The position numbers and the translations under genes were made by a program. Below the pieces are notes generated by a model. The model saw only the letters and a list, made by a program, of their open reading frames with translations. It was not told the DNA's origin and did not search any database. This document shows, one piece after another, positions 21,222 through 28,277 of a DNA stretch of 42,953 nt. The stretch comes from Pseudopelagicola sp. (GTDB taxonomy: Bacteria; Pseudomonadota; Alphaproteobacteria; Rhodobacterales; Rhodobacteraceae), in NCBI GenBank assembly GCA_026195905.1, contig JAPHRE010000030.1:1-42953 (forward strand), read 5' to 3'. Within the stretch, counting starts at the first letter, position 1, and the number at the start of each line of letters is the position of its first letter.

Positions 21222-21344
21222 ATGATGACCCAGATTCGCACCGCGATCCGCAATTCCCGCGCAACGCTTTTCCAGGATGCCCTTGGTGGCGTCGCTCTTG
21301 TCGTGATGATGCTTGTGGCGCTGCACGTGCCCGGCGTCTCGTAA
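21222..21344 (+). CDS. 40-aa single-span membrane peptide, probably SOS-controlled
   Basis: A small gene with AGGAG at 21210-21214, 7 bases before the ATG at 21222 (a second ATG follows at 21225). The product begins MMTQIRTAIRNSRATLFQDA, an amphipathic basic segment, followed by about 20 hydrophobic residues (LGGVALVVMMLVALHVPGVS) that form one membrane span. I recall very similar 35-40 aa hypothetical proteins in many Rhodobacteraceae, but no described function. The upstream GTTC-N7-GTTC box suggests LexA repression. A tiny SOS-induced inner-membrane protein recalls Caulobacter SidA, a 29-aa divisome inhibitor, though I see no sequence similarity to it. Confidence 0.75.
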   Translation: MMTQIRTAIRNSRATLFQDALGGVALVVMMLVALHVPGVS

Positions 21345-21503
21345 CCCCGGTTTTCTGCCTGCGTGATCACGCCGGGTATTGTCCTCTGTATCCTGTCCCC
21401 AAATCGGATGCCTGAGACTGTGACTGCCTGTCCCTAAGTCTTTGAAGGGTGCCTCACTCCCCTTCGGACGATATCCGGGTCCCTCGTGTGATCGCGTTTT
21501 ACT
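21345..21503 (+). other. structured 3' region after the 40-aa peptide
   Basis: About 160 bases without a gene between the peptide stop and the terminator. CTGTCCC(C/T)AA occurs twice (around 21391 and 21430). GAAGGG pairs with CCCTTC across a short loop (about 21443-21466), and GGAC pairs with GTCC just after it. It could be a long structured 3' UTR or an independent small RNA using the terminator at 21504-21539. No known RNA family is recognised. Confidence 0.35.
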
Positions 21504-21539
21504 CCGCCGCCTTCCTAATGGAAGTGCGGCGGTTTTTTT
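21504..21539 (+). terminator. strong Rho-independent terminator
   Basis: CCGCCGC plus CTTCC (21504-21515) pairs with GGAAG and GCGGCGG (21520-21532), with one bulged T and a 4-base loop, followed by seven T residues. It ends the plus-strand transcript from the peptide gene and sits 25 bp before the convergent NifU-like gene. Confidence 0.85.
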
Positions 21540-21563
21540 ATCTACAAGGAGTGAAGGAGTGGC

Positions 21564-22010
21564 TTAGGCGGCGGTCTCTGCGTCGTTTATCGCGTCGGCG
21601 GTGGCCTCAAGGGCCAGCAGGATCGAGGCATGCCGGTTGGCAAACTCGCGGGCCGGGCGCAGAACTTCGAGCTCGTCAAAGGGCGCAGGCGGGGTTGGGC
21701 CGTCATTTTTGAGCATATCGCGCAGGGCATCGCGCGCGGCTTCGATTTCGCCGCGGGTCCGGCCGATGACATTGGCCCCGACAACCGAGGCTGCGGCCTG
21801 ACCCAGGGCACAGGCTTTGACATCCTGACCAAAGGCGGAAACGCGCCCATCTTCCAGCGCGACATCCACCGTCACCGTTGAGCCGCACAGGGGCGCGCGT
21901 TTCTTCACCGTCGCCTGCGGTTCGGCAAGGCGAGTGGTGTGCGGTATATTGGCCGCAAGTGCTAAAATGCGCCCGGAATAGAGCTTGATGAGATCGGTTT
22001 CGCCGGACAT
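21564..22010 (-). CDS. NifU/IscU-like iron-sulfur scaffold, third Cys missing
   Basis: A 148-aa protein of the IscU/NifU N-terminal fold, normally the platform for Fe-S cluster assembly. It has I-K-L-Y-S-G-R-I-L near the N-terminus, the first scaffold Cys at residue 42 (APLCGSTVTV) and the second at 67 (VKACALGQAAAS). Where IscU has H-C-S-I-L-A, this protein reads H-A-S-I-L-L, so the third ligand or sulfur-acceptor Cys is Ala. Start at ATG 22010, with AAGGG upstream on the minus strand; a longer open frame to 22478 overlaps hisI and is rejected. It is divergent from hisI with a 66-bp gap. No other Fe-S assembly gene is nearby, so a role as carrier or a specialised scaffold is inference. Confidence 0.8.
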   Translation of the reverse strand: MSGETDLIKLYSGRILALAANIPHTTRLAEPQATVKKRAPLCGSTVTVDVALEDGRVSAFGQDVKACALGQAAASVVGANVIGRTRGEIEAARDALRDMLKNDGPTPPAPFDELEVLRPAREFANRHASILLALEATADAINDAETAA

Positions 22011-22076
22011 GCCTGTTTCCCTTGTCACATTTTGTCTAGATAGAGGGGACAGAGGCAGATGCAAAGGAAATCGATC

Positions 22077-22436
22077 ATGGTTTTTGATCCGACGACGCTC
22101 AAATATAACGAGGCGGGTCTTATTCCGGCAGTTGCGCAGGATGCTCAAAGCGGTGAGGTTCTTATGATGGCGTGGATGAACGCCGAAAGCGTGGCGCGCA
22201 CACTTGAGAGCGGTAGGGTCACCTATTGGAGCCGGTCGCGCCAGAGCTTTTGGGTCAAGGGTGAAAGCTCGGGCCATGTGCAGGAACTTGTGGATTTCCG
22301 GTTTGATTGCGATGCGGATTGTCTCTTGGTTTTGGTGAACCAGACCGGCGCGGCCTGTCACACCAATCGCCGGACGTGTTTCTACCGCGCGGTGCGTGAT
22401 GGCGAGATCATCGAGTTGATGAAGCCAATGGTGTAA
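22077..22436 (+). CDS. hisI: phosphoribosyl-AMP cyclohydrolase HisI
   Basis: Opens the purine ring of phosphoribosyl-AMP in the third step of histidine synthesis, a zinc enzyme. The 119-aa protein contains MMAWMNAES, TYWSRSRQSFWVKGESSGH, and the metal-binding segment F-D-C-D-A-D-C-L-L with the following A-C-H-T-N-R-R-T-C-F-Y. It is a stand-alone cyclohydrolase with no fused HisE. I prefer the ATG at 22077, since AAAGGA lies 8 bases upstream; an in-frame ATG at 22059 would add six residues. No other his genes are in the window. A GC-rich hairpin follows at 22436-22452. Confidence 0.95.
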   Translation: MVFDPTTLKYNEAGLIPAVAQDAQSGEVLMMAWMNAESVARTLESGRVTYWSRSRQSFWVKGESSGHVQELVDFRFDCDADCLLVLVNQTGAACHTNRRTCFYRAVRDGEIIELMKPMV

Positions 22437-22452
22437 CGGCCCTTTGGGCCGT
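22436..22452 (+). terminator. GC-rich hairpin between hisI and gluQ
   Basis: ACGGCCC and GGGCCGT form a perfect 7-bp stem with a TTT loop immediately at the hisI stop. No T run follows directly (ATTTTT comes about 16 bases later), so it may terminate weakly for the two convergent genes. Confidence 0.4.
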
Positions 22453-22493
22453 GCCTGCGGCGCGTGTATTTTTCCCAAAATGAAGCGCGGACG

Positions 22494-23348
22494 TCAGAGG
22501 CCCACGCGGCGGCGGATATCTTCTGGGGTTGCGCCGTCGGCGCGGTATTTGGCGATGGCGCGGGCGTCATCGCGTTTGGCGAGGCGTTTGCCATGCTCGT
22601 CGCGGATCAGGCGGTGGTGATGGTAGACCGGGGTCGGCAGGTCGAGGAGACGTTGCAGGATCACGTGGATTTTCGTCGCCTCGAACAGGTCTTTGCCACG
22701 GATCACATGGGTGATGCCTTGGGCTGCGTCGTCGAGCACAACCGAGAGGTGGTAAGAGCCGGGAAAATCACGCCGCGACAGGACGATATCGCCAATTTGT
22801 GTCTGAAGATCCTGCGCGGTGAAGGGGATATTTTCTGTGCCTCCCTGACCGGTTTCAACGAACGAAAACCCGTCTGATGCGAGGTTCGCCAGTGCGGCGC
22901 CCATGTTGAGGCGCAGGGCGGCACCGTCCGGGAGGGGCGCGCCAATGGGGGCGTCGGGGCGACAGGTGCCGGGATAGACGAGGCCGTCGGGTCCATAGAC
23001 CGGCGCGCCCCCTTCCTGCGGTGCGCTGGCGGCGGCGGTGATGTCGCGGCGGGTGCAGGCGCAGGGGTAGAGGAGGCCACGCGCCCAGAGCGATTGCAGG
23101 GCGTCGCGGTAGGCGGGCAGGCGGTCGGTCTGCCGTATTGGCGGCGCGTCCCATGTAAGACCGAGCCAGCTTAGATCGTCGTATATTTGCGCCTCCCATT
23201 CGGGGCGGGCGCGGGTGCTGTCGATATCTTCGATGCGCAACAGGAAGCTGCCGCCCGCCGCCCGTGCCATGTCATGCGCAAGAAGCGCCGAATAGGCATG
23301 GCCCAGATGCAAGGGGCCGGTGGGCGAGGGGGCGAAGCGGGTGATCAT
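22494..23348 (-). CDS. gluQ: glutamyl-Q tRNA(Asp) synthetase
   Basis: Attaches glutamate to queuosine at position 34 of tRNA-Asp, a truncated GluRS paralogue without an anticodon-binding domain. The 284-aa protein begins [20 protein letters not shown] (HIGH-type motif HLGH), has LLRIEDID, a zinc site made of C-A-C and Y-P-G-T-C, and ends with the KMSKS-equivalent K-R-L-A-K-R-D-D. The start is the ATG overlapping the trmFO stop by 4 nt; the frame's longer start inside trmFO is rejected. With trmFO it forms a two-gene tRNA-modification unit. Confidence 0.93.
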   Translation of the reverse strand: MITRFAPSPTGPLHLGHAYSALLAHDMARAAGGSFLLRIEDIDSTRARPEWEAQIYDDLSWLGLTWDAPPIRQTDRLPAYRDALQSLWARGLLYPCACTRRDITAAASAPQEGGAPVYGPDGLVYPGTCRPDAPIGAPLPDGAALRLNMGAALANLASDGFSFVETGQGGTENIPFTAQDLQTQIGDIVLSRRDFPGSYHLSVVLDDAAQGITHVIRGKDLFEATKIHVILQRLLDLPTPVYHHHRLIRDEHGKRLAKRDDARAIAKYRADGATPEDIRRRVGL

Positions 23349-24685
23349 TGCGTGGCGAGCCACTCCGTCCATTCGGCCTTGGCGCGGTCGGTATAGGCCT
23401 TGTAGCGGTCCTTGCGGCCACGACGCCCGCCTTTGAGGCCATCCACGGGTTGGAACAGGCCGAAATTGACGTTCATCGGCTGAAATGTTTTGGCCTCGGC
23501 ACCACCGGTGATGTGATGAACCAACGCGCCCATCGCGGTATTGAGGGGGACGGTCGCGCGGGGCTGACCAAGAATTTCAGCCGCCGCCAGACGTCCGGCA
23601 AGAAGCCCCATCGCGGCGCTTTCGACATAGCCTTCGACGCCCGTCACCTGACCGGCAAAGCGGATATTCGGTTTGGAGCGCAGGCGCATCTGATCGTCCA
23701 GAAGCGTCGGGGAATTGATGAAAGTGTTGCGATGGATGCCGCCCAAGCGCGCGAAGGAGGCATTCTCAAGGCCGGGGATCATCTTGAACACCTGCGTTTG
23801 CGCGCCGTACTTCATTTTGGTTTGAAAGCCGACGATATTATAAAGTGTGCCCAAGGCGTTATCGCGGCGCAACTGCACCACGGCATAGGCTTTTTCATCG
23901 GGTTTATGGGCGTTGGTCAGGCCGACAGGTTTCATCGGGCCGTGGCGCAGGGTCTCGCGGCCACGTTCGGCCATGACCTCGATGGGCAGGCAACCGTCAA
24001 AATAGCCCGCCGTTTCGCCCTCGTGGAATTCGGTCTTGTCGGCGGCGAGAAGCGCGTCGATGAAGGCCTCGTATTGGTCCTTGGTCATCGGGCAGTTGAG
24101 GTAGGCCTTTTGCTCGGCTTCGGTTTCGCCCTTGTCATAGCGCGACTGCATCCAGGCCACGTCCATGTTGATGCTGTCGGCATAGACGATGGGGGCGATG
24201 GCGTCGAAGAAGGCAAGGCGCTCGGCCCCGGTTTCGGCCTGAATCGCGGCCCCAAGGCTGGCAGAGGTCAGCGGACCGGTGGCGATGATCCAGTGGCCAT
24301 CCGAGGGGAGGGCGTCGATTTCGCCCGCGTCCACGCGCACATTTGGCAGGGCGAGAAGGGCGTCGGTCACGCTTTCGGAGAAGGGGTCCCGGTCCACCGC
24401 AAGCGCCCCGCCCGCGGGGAGGCGATGCTTGTCGGCCATAGCCATGATGAGGCTCCCTGCGGCGCGCATTTCCCAATGCAACAAGCCCACGGCGTTTTGT
24501 TCGTCATCATCCGAGCGGAAGGAGTTGGAACAGACCATTTCGGCAAGGTTGCCGGTCCGGTGAGCGAAGGTTTCGACCTTGGGGCGCATCTCGTGAATGA
24601 CCACGTTGACGCCCATTTGAGCGGCCTGCCATGCGGCTTCGGAGCCTGCCATGCCACCGCCGACGATATGTAATTCCTGTGTCAT
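23345..24685 (-). CDS. trmFO: methylenetetrahydrofolate-tRNA-(uracil-5-)-methyltransferase TrmFO
   Basis: A flavoprotein that makes m5U54 in the tRNA T-loop, using methylene-THF and NADH rather than SAM. The 446-aa protein has the FAD-binding [16 protein letters not shown] at the N-terminus, [32 protein letters not shown] and [23 protein letters not shown] near the C-terminus, and the closing [11 protein letters not shown]. ATGs at 24685 and 24697 are both possible; neither has a clear ribosome site, and the shorter form matches the usual start. gluQ follows with a 4-nt overlap. Confidence 0.95.
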   Translation of the reverse strand: MTQELHIVGGGMAGSEAAWQAAQMGVNVVIHEMRPKVETFAHRTGNLAEMVCSNSFRSDDDEQNAVGLLHWEMRAAGSLIMAMADKHRLPAGGALAVDRDPFSESVTDALLALPNVRVDAGEIDALPSDGHWIIATGPLTSASLGAAIQAETGAERLAFFDAIAPIVYADSINMDVAWMQSRYDKGETEAEQKAYLNCPMTKDQYEAFIDALLAADKTEFHEGETAGYFDGCLPIEVMAERGRETLRHGPMKPVGLTNAHKPDEKAYAVVQLRRDNALGTLYNIVGFQTKMKYGAQTQVFKMIPGLENASFARLGGIHRNTFINSPTLLDDQMRLRSKPNIRFAGQVTGVEGYVESAAMGLLAGRLAAAEILGQPRATVPLNTAMGALVHHITGGAEAKTFQPMNVNFGLFQPVDGLKGGRRGRKDRYKAYTDRAKAEWTEWLATQ

Positions 24686-24697
24686 GTGGCGGGACAT

Positions 24698-25087
24698 AGG
24701 GCAGGCGGGCGCGTTTGGGAAGGGGCGGTGGGCGACGGGCCGTCTTCCGTGGCGCTATCGTCGCGCGCCAAGCGCACGATTGGAGGGACATGCCATTGGA
24801 AAAGACGACCCGTTCAGCGTCTGGCGGTGTTTTGCCACACTGCGCGCGATCATCCCAGACAGAAAATGCGCGTGTCTGCGAAACACACTAGGGCGAAAGT
24901 GTAAACAATCTGGGGCAAGTGCGCGCGATGCCTTCGGAGCGGCGAGGTAAGTCGAATGGCTCCTTGGGCATCGCGCAGGATCAACGCAGGCTTGGGGCCG
25001 CGTGTCGCCGTGCAAAGAGTTACCCGTTTCTGCGTGCAGGTGCATCGCGGAATTGGAAAAACACCGTTTACAGCGAAGAAACGTGGC
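24698..25087. other. gene-free interval with a long imperfect hairpin
   Basis: About 390 bases between the trmFO start and the enoyl-CoA hydratase stop. No reading frame here shows conserved residues. A 33-codon frame from ATG 24790 has GGAGG too close to its start and no recognisable content. The clear structure is the inverted repeat at 24923-24976, listed separately. The trmFO promoter must lie at the left end. Confidence 0.5.
24923..24976. repeat. 54-nt two-tier inverted repeat
   Basis: GCGCGATGCC (24923-24932) is perfectly complementary to GGCATCGCGC (24967-24976). Inside, GGAGC pairs with GCTCC, separated from the outer stem by a 3-base symmetrical internal loop on each side, with an 18-base apical loop. 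No T run flanks it on either strand. This is more pairing than expected by chance and resembles a structured RNA or protein-binding inverted repeat, not a standard terminator. Confidence 0.6.
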
Positions 25088-25873
25088 TTATTGATCCCAG
25101 TTTGGGGGGCGCTTTTCAAGAAAAGCGGCGATGCCTTCGGCGGTGTCGCGGTAAAGCATGTTTTCGACCATGACATCCCCCGCGTAGGCATAGGCCTCGG
25201 CGGTGGTCATGGTGGCCTGTTCGTAAAAGGCGCTTTTGCCGATCCGCACTGCGGCCCCGAGCTTGGCAGCAAGGGTTTCGGCAAGCTCTGTCGTCGCGGT
25301 TTCAAGGCTGTCATGGGGGACCACCTTGTTTATCAGCCCTACGGATTCGGCTTCATCTGCGGGGATGAACTTGCCGGTGGTGAGCATCTCGAAGGCTTTT
25401 TTGCGCGGGATGTTGCGGCTTAGGGCGACCATTGGCGTCGAGCAGAAAAGGCCGATATTGACGCCATTGACGCCGAACTTGGTTCCCTCGGCGGCGACGG
25501 CCATATCGCAGGTCGCCACAAGCTGACAGCCCGCAGCGGTGGCAATTCCGTGGACCTGGGCGATGACCGGCTGGGGGATGGATTGCACGGTCATCATCAT
25601 CTTGGCGCAGCGGTCGAAAAGGTCTTTGAAATAAGCCTTTCCGCCGTCTTCGGCCTGACGTCCGGCGGTCATTTGTTTGAGGTCGTGGCCGGCGCAGAAG
25701 ACTTTGCCTTCGCCCGAGAGCACGACAGCGCGCACGCTGGGGTCGTCTTTGAGAGACTCGAACGTGTCCTGCATCGCGGCGAGCATCTCGTCGGAGAGCG
25801 CATTCAGGCGTTCGGGGGAATTCATCTTGAGGTATGCGATCGAGTTTACGTCGCGACGTTCGAAAATTGCCAT
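25088..25873 (-). CDS. enoyl-CoA hydratase/isomerase family protein (ECHDC3-like)
   Basis: A 261-aa crotonase-fold protein. The oxyanion-hole segments are FCAGHDLKQM (about residue 65) and GIATAAGCQLVATCDMAVAAE (about 110-130), followed by GVNIGLFCSTPMVALSR, where the second catalytic Glu of classical hydratases would be expected. The sequence closely recalls the ECHDC3 subgroup, including the C-T-P motif and the ending A-F-L-E-K-R-x-P-x-W. That subgroup lacks a well-defined substrate, so calling it a beta-oxidation hydratase would overreach. Start at ATG 25873, with GGAGGAG upstream on the minus strand. It is divergent from a thioesterase gene 58 bp away, suggesting shared acyl-CoA metabolism. 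Confidence 0.87.
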   Translation of the reverse strand: MAIFERRDVNSIAYLKMNSPERLNALSDEMLAAMQDTFESLKDDPSVRAVVLSGEGKVFCAGHDLKQMTAGRQAEDGGKAYFKDLFDRCAKMMMTVQSIPQPVIAQVHGIATAAGCQLVATCDMAVAAEGTKFGVNGVNIGLFCSTPMVALSRNIPRKKAFEMLTTGKFIPADEAESVGLINKVVPHDSLETATTELAETLAAKLGAAVRIGKSAFYEQATMTTAEAYAYAGDVMVENMLYRDTAEGIAAFLEKRPPNWDQ

Positions 25874-25931
25874 CTTGTTCTCCTCCGGCTTTGCGGCAAA
25901 CCTAAACCGCAACGCGTTGGGAGGAAAGACA

Positions 25932-26360
25932 ATGTCAGTGAAAATGACACCACAGGAAATGGAAACCTATCTTGCGGAGATTTTCCCGCAGGTCAGCGAT
26001 GATTTCGCGGTCGAGGTTATCGACGAGAGCGGATGCGTTATGCGATTGAAAACACAGGAAAAACACCTGCGTCCGGGGGGGACCGTTTCGGGGCCGAGCA
26101 TGTTTGCGCTGGCGGATGTGGCAGCCTATGTGGCGACTATGGGACAGATCGGGCGGGTGGCGTTGGCGGTGACGACGAATTGCTCGCTTGATTTCATGCG
26201 CAAGCCGCAGGCGGGCAAGGATATCATCGCAAAAGCGACGCTTCTCAAGCTGGGCAGAACCCTGTCGGTGACGGATATCCTGCTGTATTCTGAGGGTATG
26301 ACAGAGCCTGTTGCCCGCTCAACAATGACCTATGCGATCCCGCCCAAACGCGAGGGTTAA
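25932..26360 (+). CDS. PaaI-type hotdog thioesterase
   Basis: A 142-aa single-domain hotdog protein, likely an acyl-CoA thioesterase. Visible are H-L-R-P-G-G-T-V-S-G-P-S-M-F-A-L-A-D-V-A (the catalytic segment with Gly/Asp, about residues 45-65) and the C-S-L-D-F-M-R-K-P strand typical of the PaaI/YbgC group. GGAGGAAAG lies 5-13 bases before the ATG. The divergent enoyl-CoA hydratase family gene shares its control region. Its substrate is unknown. Confidence 0.85.
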   Translation: MSVKMTPQEMETYLAEIFPQVSDDFAVEVIDESGCVMRLKTQEKHLRPGGTVSGPSMFALADVAAYVATMGQIGRVALAVTTNCSLDFMRKPQAGKDIIAKATLLKLGRTLSVTDILLYSEGMTEPVARSTMTYAIPPKREG

Positions 26361-26383
26361 CGCGAGTCTGAGACGAAAAACGC

Positions 26384-26427
26384 GGGTCTGTATCGCGTCG
26401 GTATTACGTCGGTATTGCATCTGTGGC
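26384..26427 (+). repeat. 11-bp-period intergenic repeat, copy 1
   Basis: Four consecutive 11-bp units read GGGTCTGTATC, GCGTCGGTATT, ACGTCGGTATT, GCATCTGTGGC. The consensus is close to GCGTCGGTATT. The array stands 23 bp after the thioesterase stop. A second array with the same units in a rotated order occurs at 33996-34039. The period equals about one turn of the helix. GGGTTAACG occurs shortly before both copies. Confidence 0.7.
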
Positions 26428-26523
26428 GCCAGGCGGGCTGGCCGTGGTAAACGGTGTGTGCGGCGCTATTGCGGGTATGGGGTGCGGGTATGGGGCATTT
26501 TGGATGTGACTTTTATTCCAGAA

Positions 26524-26537
26524 TTGATATGTGTCAA
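26524..26537 (+). promoter_or_regulatory. FNR/FnrL-type box before the TDT transporter
   Basis: TTGAT-ATGT-GTCAA is a perfect match to the FNR-family pattern TTGAY-N4-RTCAA. Its centre lies 65 bases before the GTG start of the transporter gene. A TATGAC hexamer at 26555-26560 could serve as the -10, which would put the box near -40, a class II activation position. It predicts control by oxygen or nitric-oxide-type FNR/Dnr regulators. Confidence 0.6.
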
Positions 26538-26595
26538 CGCAATCCGCCCCGCCCTATGACAGAGGGGGCATCTCAGATGAGAAGGAGACGATCCT

Positions 26596-27603
26596 GTGAC
26601 CGACACGATCACCGATACAACCACCGACACGGCCTCTGCGCAGGCAGCCGAAGCTGAACCCCGACTGAAGCATTTTCCCGTGCCGTTCTTTGCGGTGGTG
26701 ATGGGGTTAATGGGTCTGACATTGGCGCTTCATGCGGGGGCGCATTTTTATCCGGTGCTTGGCGCGGCTGCGACGGGAGTCATGTGGGTCGGGATTGTCG
26801 TGTTTTGTGTCATCGCGGCTTTTTACATCGCCAAATCGGTCAAGTATCCGCAGGCCGTTGTGCAGGAATGGAAGCATCCCGTGCGTCTTGCCTTCTTTCC
26901 GGCGGTGTCGATTTCAATTCTGCTTATCGCGACCGCAATGTTGCCGCAGTATCCAGACACGGCAAAGGGGCTTTGGATGATCGGCACGGCGCTACAGGGC
27001 GTTTTGACATTGGCGGTTGTCTCGGGGTGGATCAGTCACCGCGCTTTTGAGGTTGGACAGTTGACCCCGGCGTGGTTCATTCCGGCGGTGGGCAATGTCG
27101 TGGTCCCGGTGGCCGGCGCGCAGCTTGGCTATATCGAGCTTTCGTGGCTTTTCTTCTCGGCGGGGCTTATTTTTTGGGTGGTGCTTTTGACGCTGGTGTT
27201 CAACCGCCTCATTTTCCACAATCCGATCCCGGCCAAACTTTATCCGACGCTGGTAATCCTGATTGCGCCGCCGGCGGTGGCGTTTCTTGCCTATGTGAAC
27301 CTGACGGGGGGCGTTGATTCCTTTGCGCGTATTCTTCTCAACGCGGGCTATCTGTTCACGCTATTGATCGCGCTGCAGGTTCCGAAGCTGGCGAAATTGC
27401 CGTTTGCGTTGCCGTGGTGGGCGCTCAGCTTTCCGATTGCGGCGATGTCGATTGCGTCGTTCTTGTTTGCCCGCAAGGTCGAGTCACAGGCGCATGTCTT
27501 GATTGGCATGGTGTTGTTGGCTGTGCTTGTGGCGGTGGTGATCAAGTTGGTGATCCGCACCGGATTGGCCATCAGTCGCAAGGAAATCTGTGTGCCAGAA
27601 TAA
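26596..27603 (+). CDS. TDT-family (SLAC1/TehA-type) anion transporter
   Basis: A 335-aa integral membrane protein with about ten hydrophobic spans after a 25-residue polar, Thr/Asp-rich N-terminus. The fold and motifs fit the C4-dicarboxylate/TehA/SLAC1 family: K-H-F-P-V-P-F-F-A-V-V-M-G-L at the first span and T-P-A-W-F-I-P-A-V-G-N-V-V-V-P-V-A-G in the middle. It begins with GTG 26596, with AAGGAG 8 bases upstream. The FNR-type box suggests induction at low oxygen. Relatives move small anions such as malate, sulfite, nitrate or chloride; the substrate here cannot be read from the sequence. Confidence 0.85.
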   Translation: MTDTITDTTTDTASAQAAEAEPRLKHFPVPFFAVVMGLMGLTLALHAGAHFYPVLGAAATGVMWVGIVVFCVIAAFYIAKSVKYPQAVVQEWKHPVRLAFFPAVSISILLIATAMLPQYPDTAKGLWMIGTALQGVLTLAVVSGWISHRAFEVGQLTPAWFIPAVGNVVVPVAGAQLGYIELSWLFFSAGLIFWVVLLTLVFNRLIFHNPIPAKLYPTLVILIAPPAVAFLAYVNLTGGVDSFARILLNAGYLFTLLIALQVPKLAKLPFALPWWALSFPIAAMSIASFLFARKVESQAHVLIGMVLLAVLVAVVIKLVIRTGLAISRKEICVPE

Positions 27604-27614
27604 GGCGCGTGGCG

Positions 27615-27639
27615 AAAACACCTCGCAGAGTGGTGTTTT
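27615..27639. terminator. possible terminator hairpin after the TDT gene
   Basis: AAAACACC (27615-27622) is complementary to GGTGTTTT (27632-27639) with a 9-base loop, 12 bases after the transporter stop. There is no T run beyond the stem, so termination strength is uncertain. Confidence 0.45.
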
Positions 27640-27656
27640 GCGGGGTGAAATATTGG

Positions 27657-27670
27657 GGTATTATAATACC
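27657..27670. promoter_or_regulatory. 14-bp perfect palindrome upstream of rplM
   Basis: GGTATTATAATACC is a perfect palindrome inside an unusually AT-rich patch (27645-27710) for this GC-rich chromosome, about 50 bp upstream of the rplM promoter. It could be an operator or an UP-like element. No known regulator is recognised. Confidence 0.35.
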
Positions 27671-27718
27671 TAATTATTAAGTCTTTGTTTTTGCAGGTAT
27701 AAATTGCGGTTTGTGTGC

Positions 27719-27746
27719 TTGACTGTGCGCGTGGTCCCTTTATAAC
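27719..27746 (+). promoter_or_regulatory. sigma-70 promoter of rplM-rpsI
   Basis: TTGACT at 27719-27724 and TATAAC at 27741-27746, 16 bases apart, form a near-consensus housekeeping promoter. The expected start is near 27752, leaving a leader of about 60 bases before the rplM ATG. The preceding AT-rich patch may act as an UP element. Confidence 0.65.
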
Positions 27747-27812
27747 CCGCCCATCGAATTCAGGTGCGCTGGTTTCCTGCGCATCCGTCAACCAAAAGTC
27801 AGGTAGACTCAC

Positions 27813-28274
27813 ATGAAAACCTTTTCTGCGACTCCGGCAGACATCGACAAGAAATGGATCCTGATCGACGCCGAGGGCGTTGTTCTGGGCCGTCTTGCGT
27901 CGATCGTTGCCATGCGCCTGCGCGGCAAGCACAAGGCGTCCTTCACTCCGAACATGGACATGGGCGATAATGTCATCATTATCAACGCCGACAAAGTTCA
28001 GCTTACGGGCAAGAAACGTTCGGACAAAACCTATTACTGGCACACGGGCCACCCGGGCGGCATCAAGTCGCGCACTGCGGGCGAGCTTCTTGAGGGTCAA
28101 TTCCCCGAGCGTGTGGTCACAAAAGCGGTTCAGCGCATGCTTCCGGGCAACCGTCTTGCGCGCCAGCAAATGACCAACCTGCGCGTCTATGCCGGCGCCG
28201 AGCATCCGCATGAGGCGCAGTCGCCGGAAGTGCTCGATGTCAAATCCATGAACTCGAAGAACACCCGGAGCTAA
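27813..28274 (+). CDS. rplM: 50S ribosomal protein L13
   Basis: An early-assembly protein of the large subunit. The 153-aa product starts [19 protein letters not shown] and has the family blocks [44 protein letters not shown] and [11 protein letters not shown], then Y-A-G-A-E-H-P-H. It precedes rpsI by 3 bp in the conserved L13-S9 operon. Confidence 0.98.
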   Translation: MKTFSATPADIDKKWILIDAEGVVLGRLASIVAMRLRGKHKASFTPNMDMGDNVIIINADKVQLTGKKRSDKTYYWHTGHPGGIKSRTAGELLEGQFPERVVTKAVQRMLPGNRLARQQMTNLRVYAGAEHPHEAQSPEVLDVKSMNSKNTRS

Positions 28275-28277
28275 TCA

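Noticed and set aside
23348-24673. 441-codon plus-strand open frame opposite trmFO
   Set aside because: trmFO is certain on the minus strand; the plus frame shows no conserved blocks.
24790-24891. 33-codon frame in the gene-free gap, with GGAGG nearby
   Set aside because: The ribosome-site spacing is only 3 bases, and the peptide has neither a hydrophobic segment nor recognisable content.
24926-25142. GCGATGCCTTCGG repeated at 24926-24938 and 25130-25142, suggesting a duplicated hydratase 3' end
   Set aside because: Beyond the 13-base match the flanks align poorly, so this is most likely chance in codon-biased GC-rich DNA.
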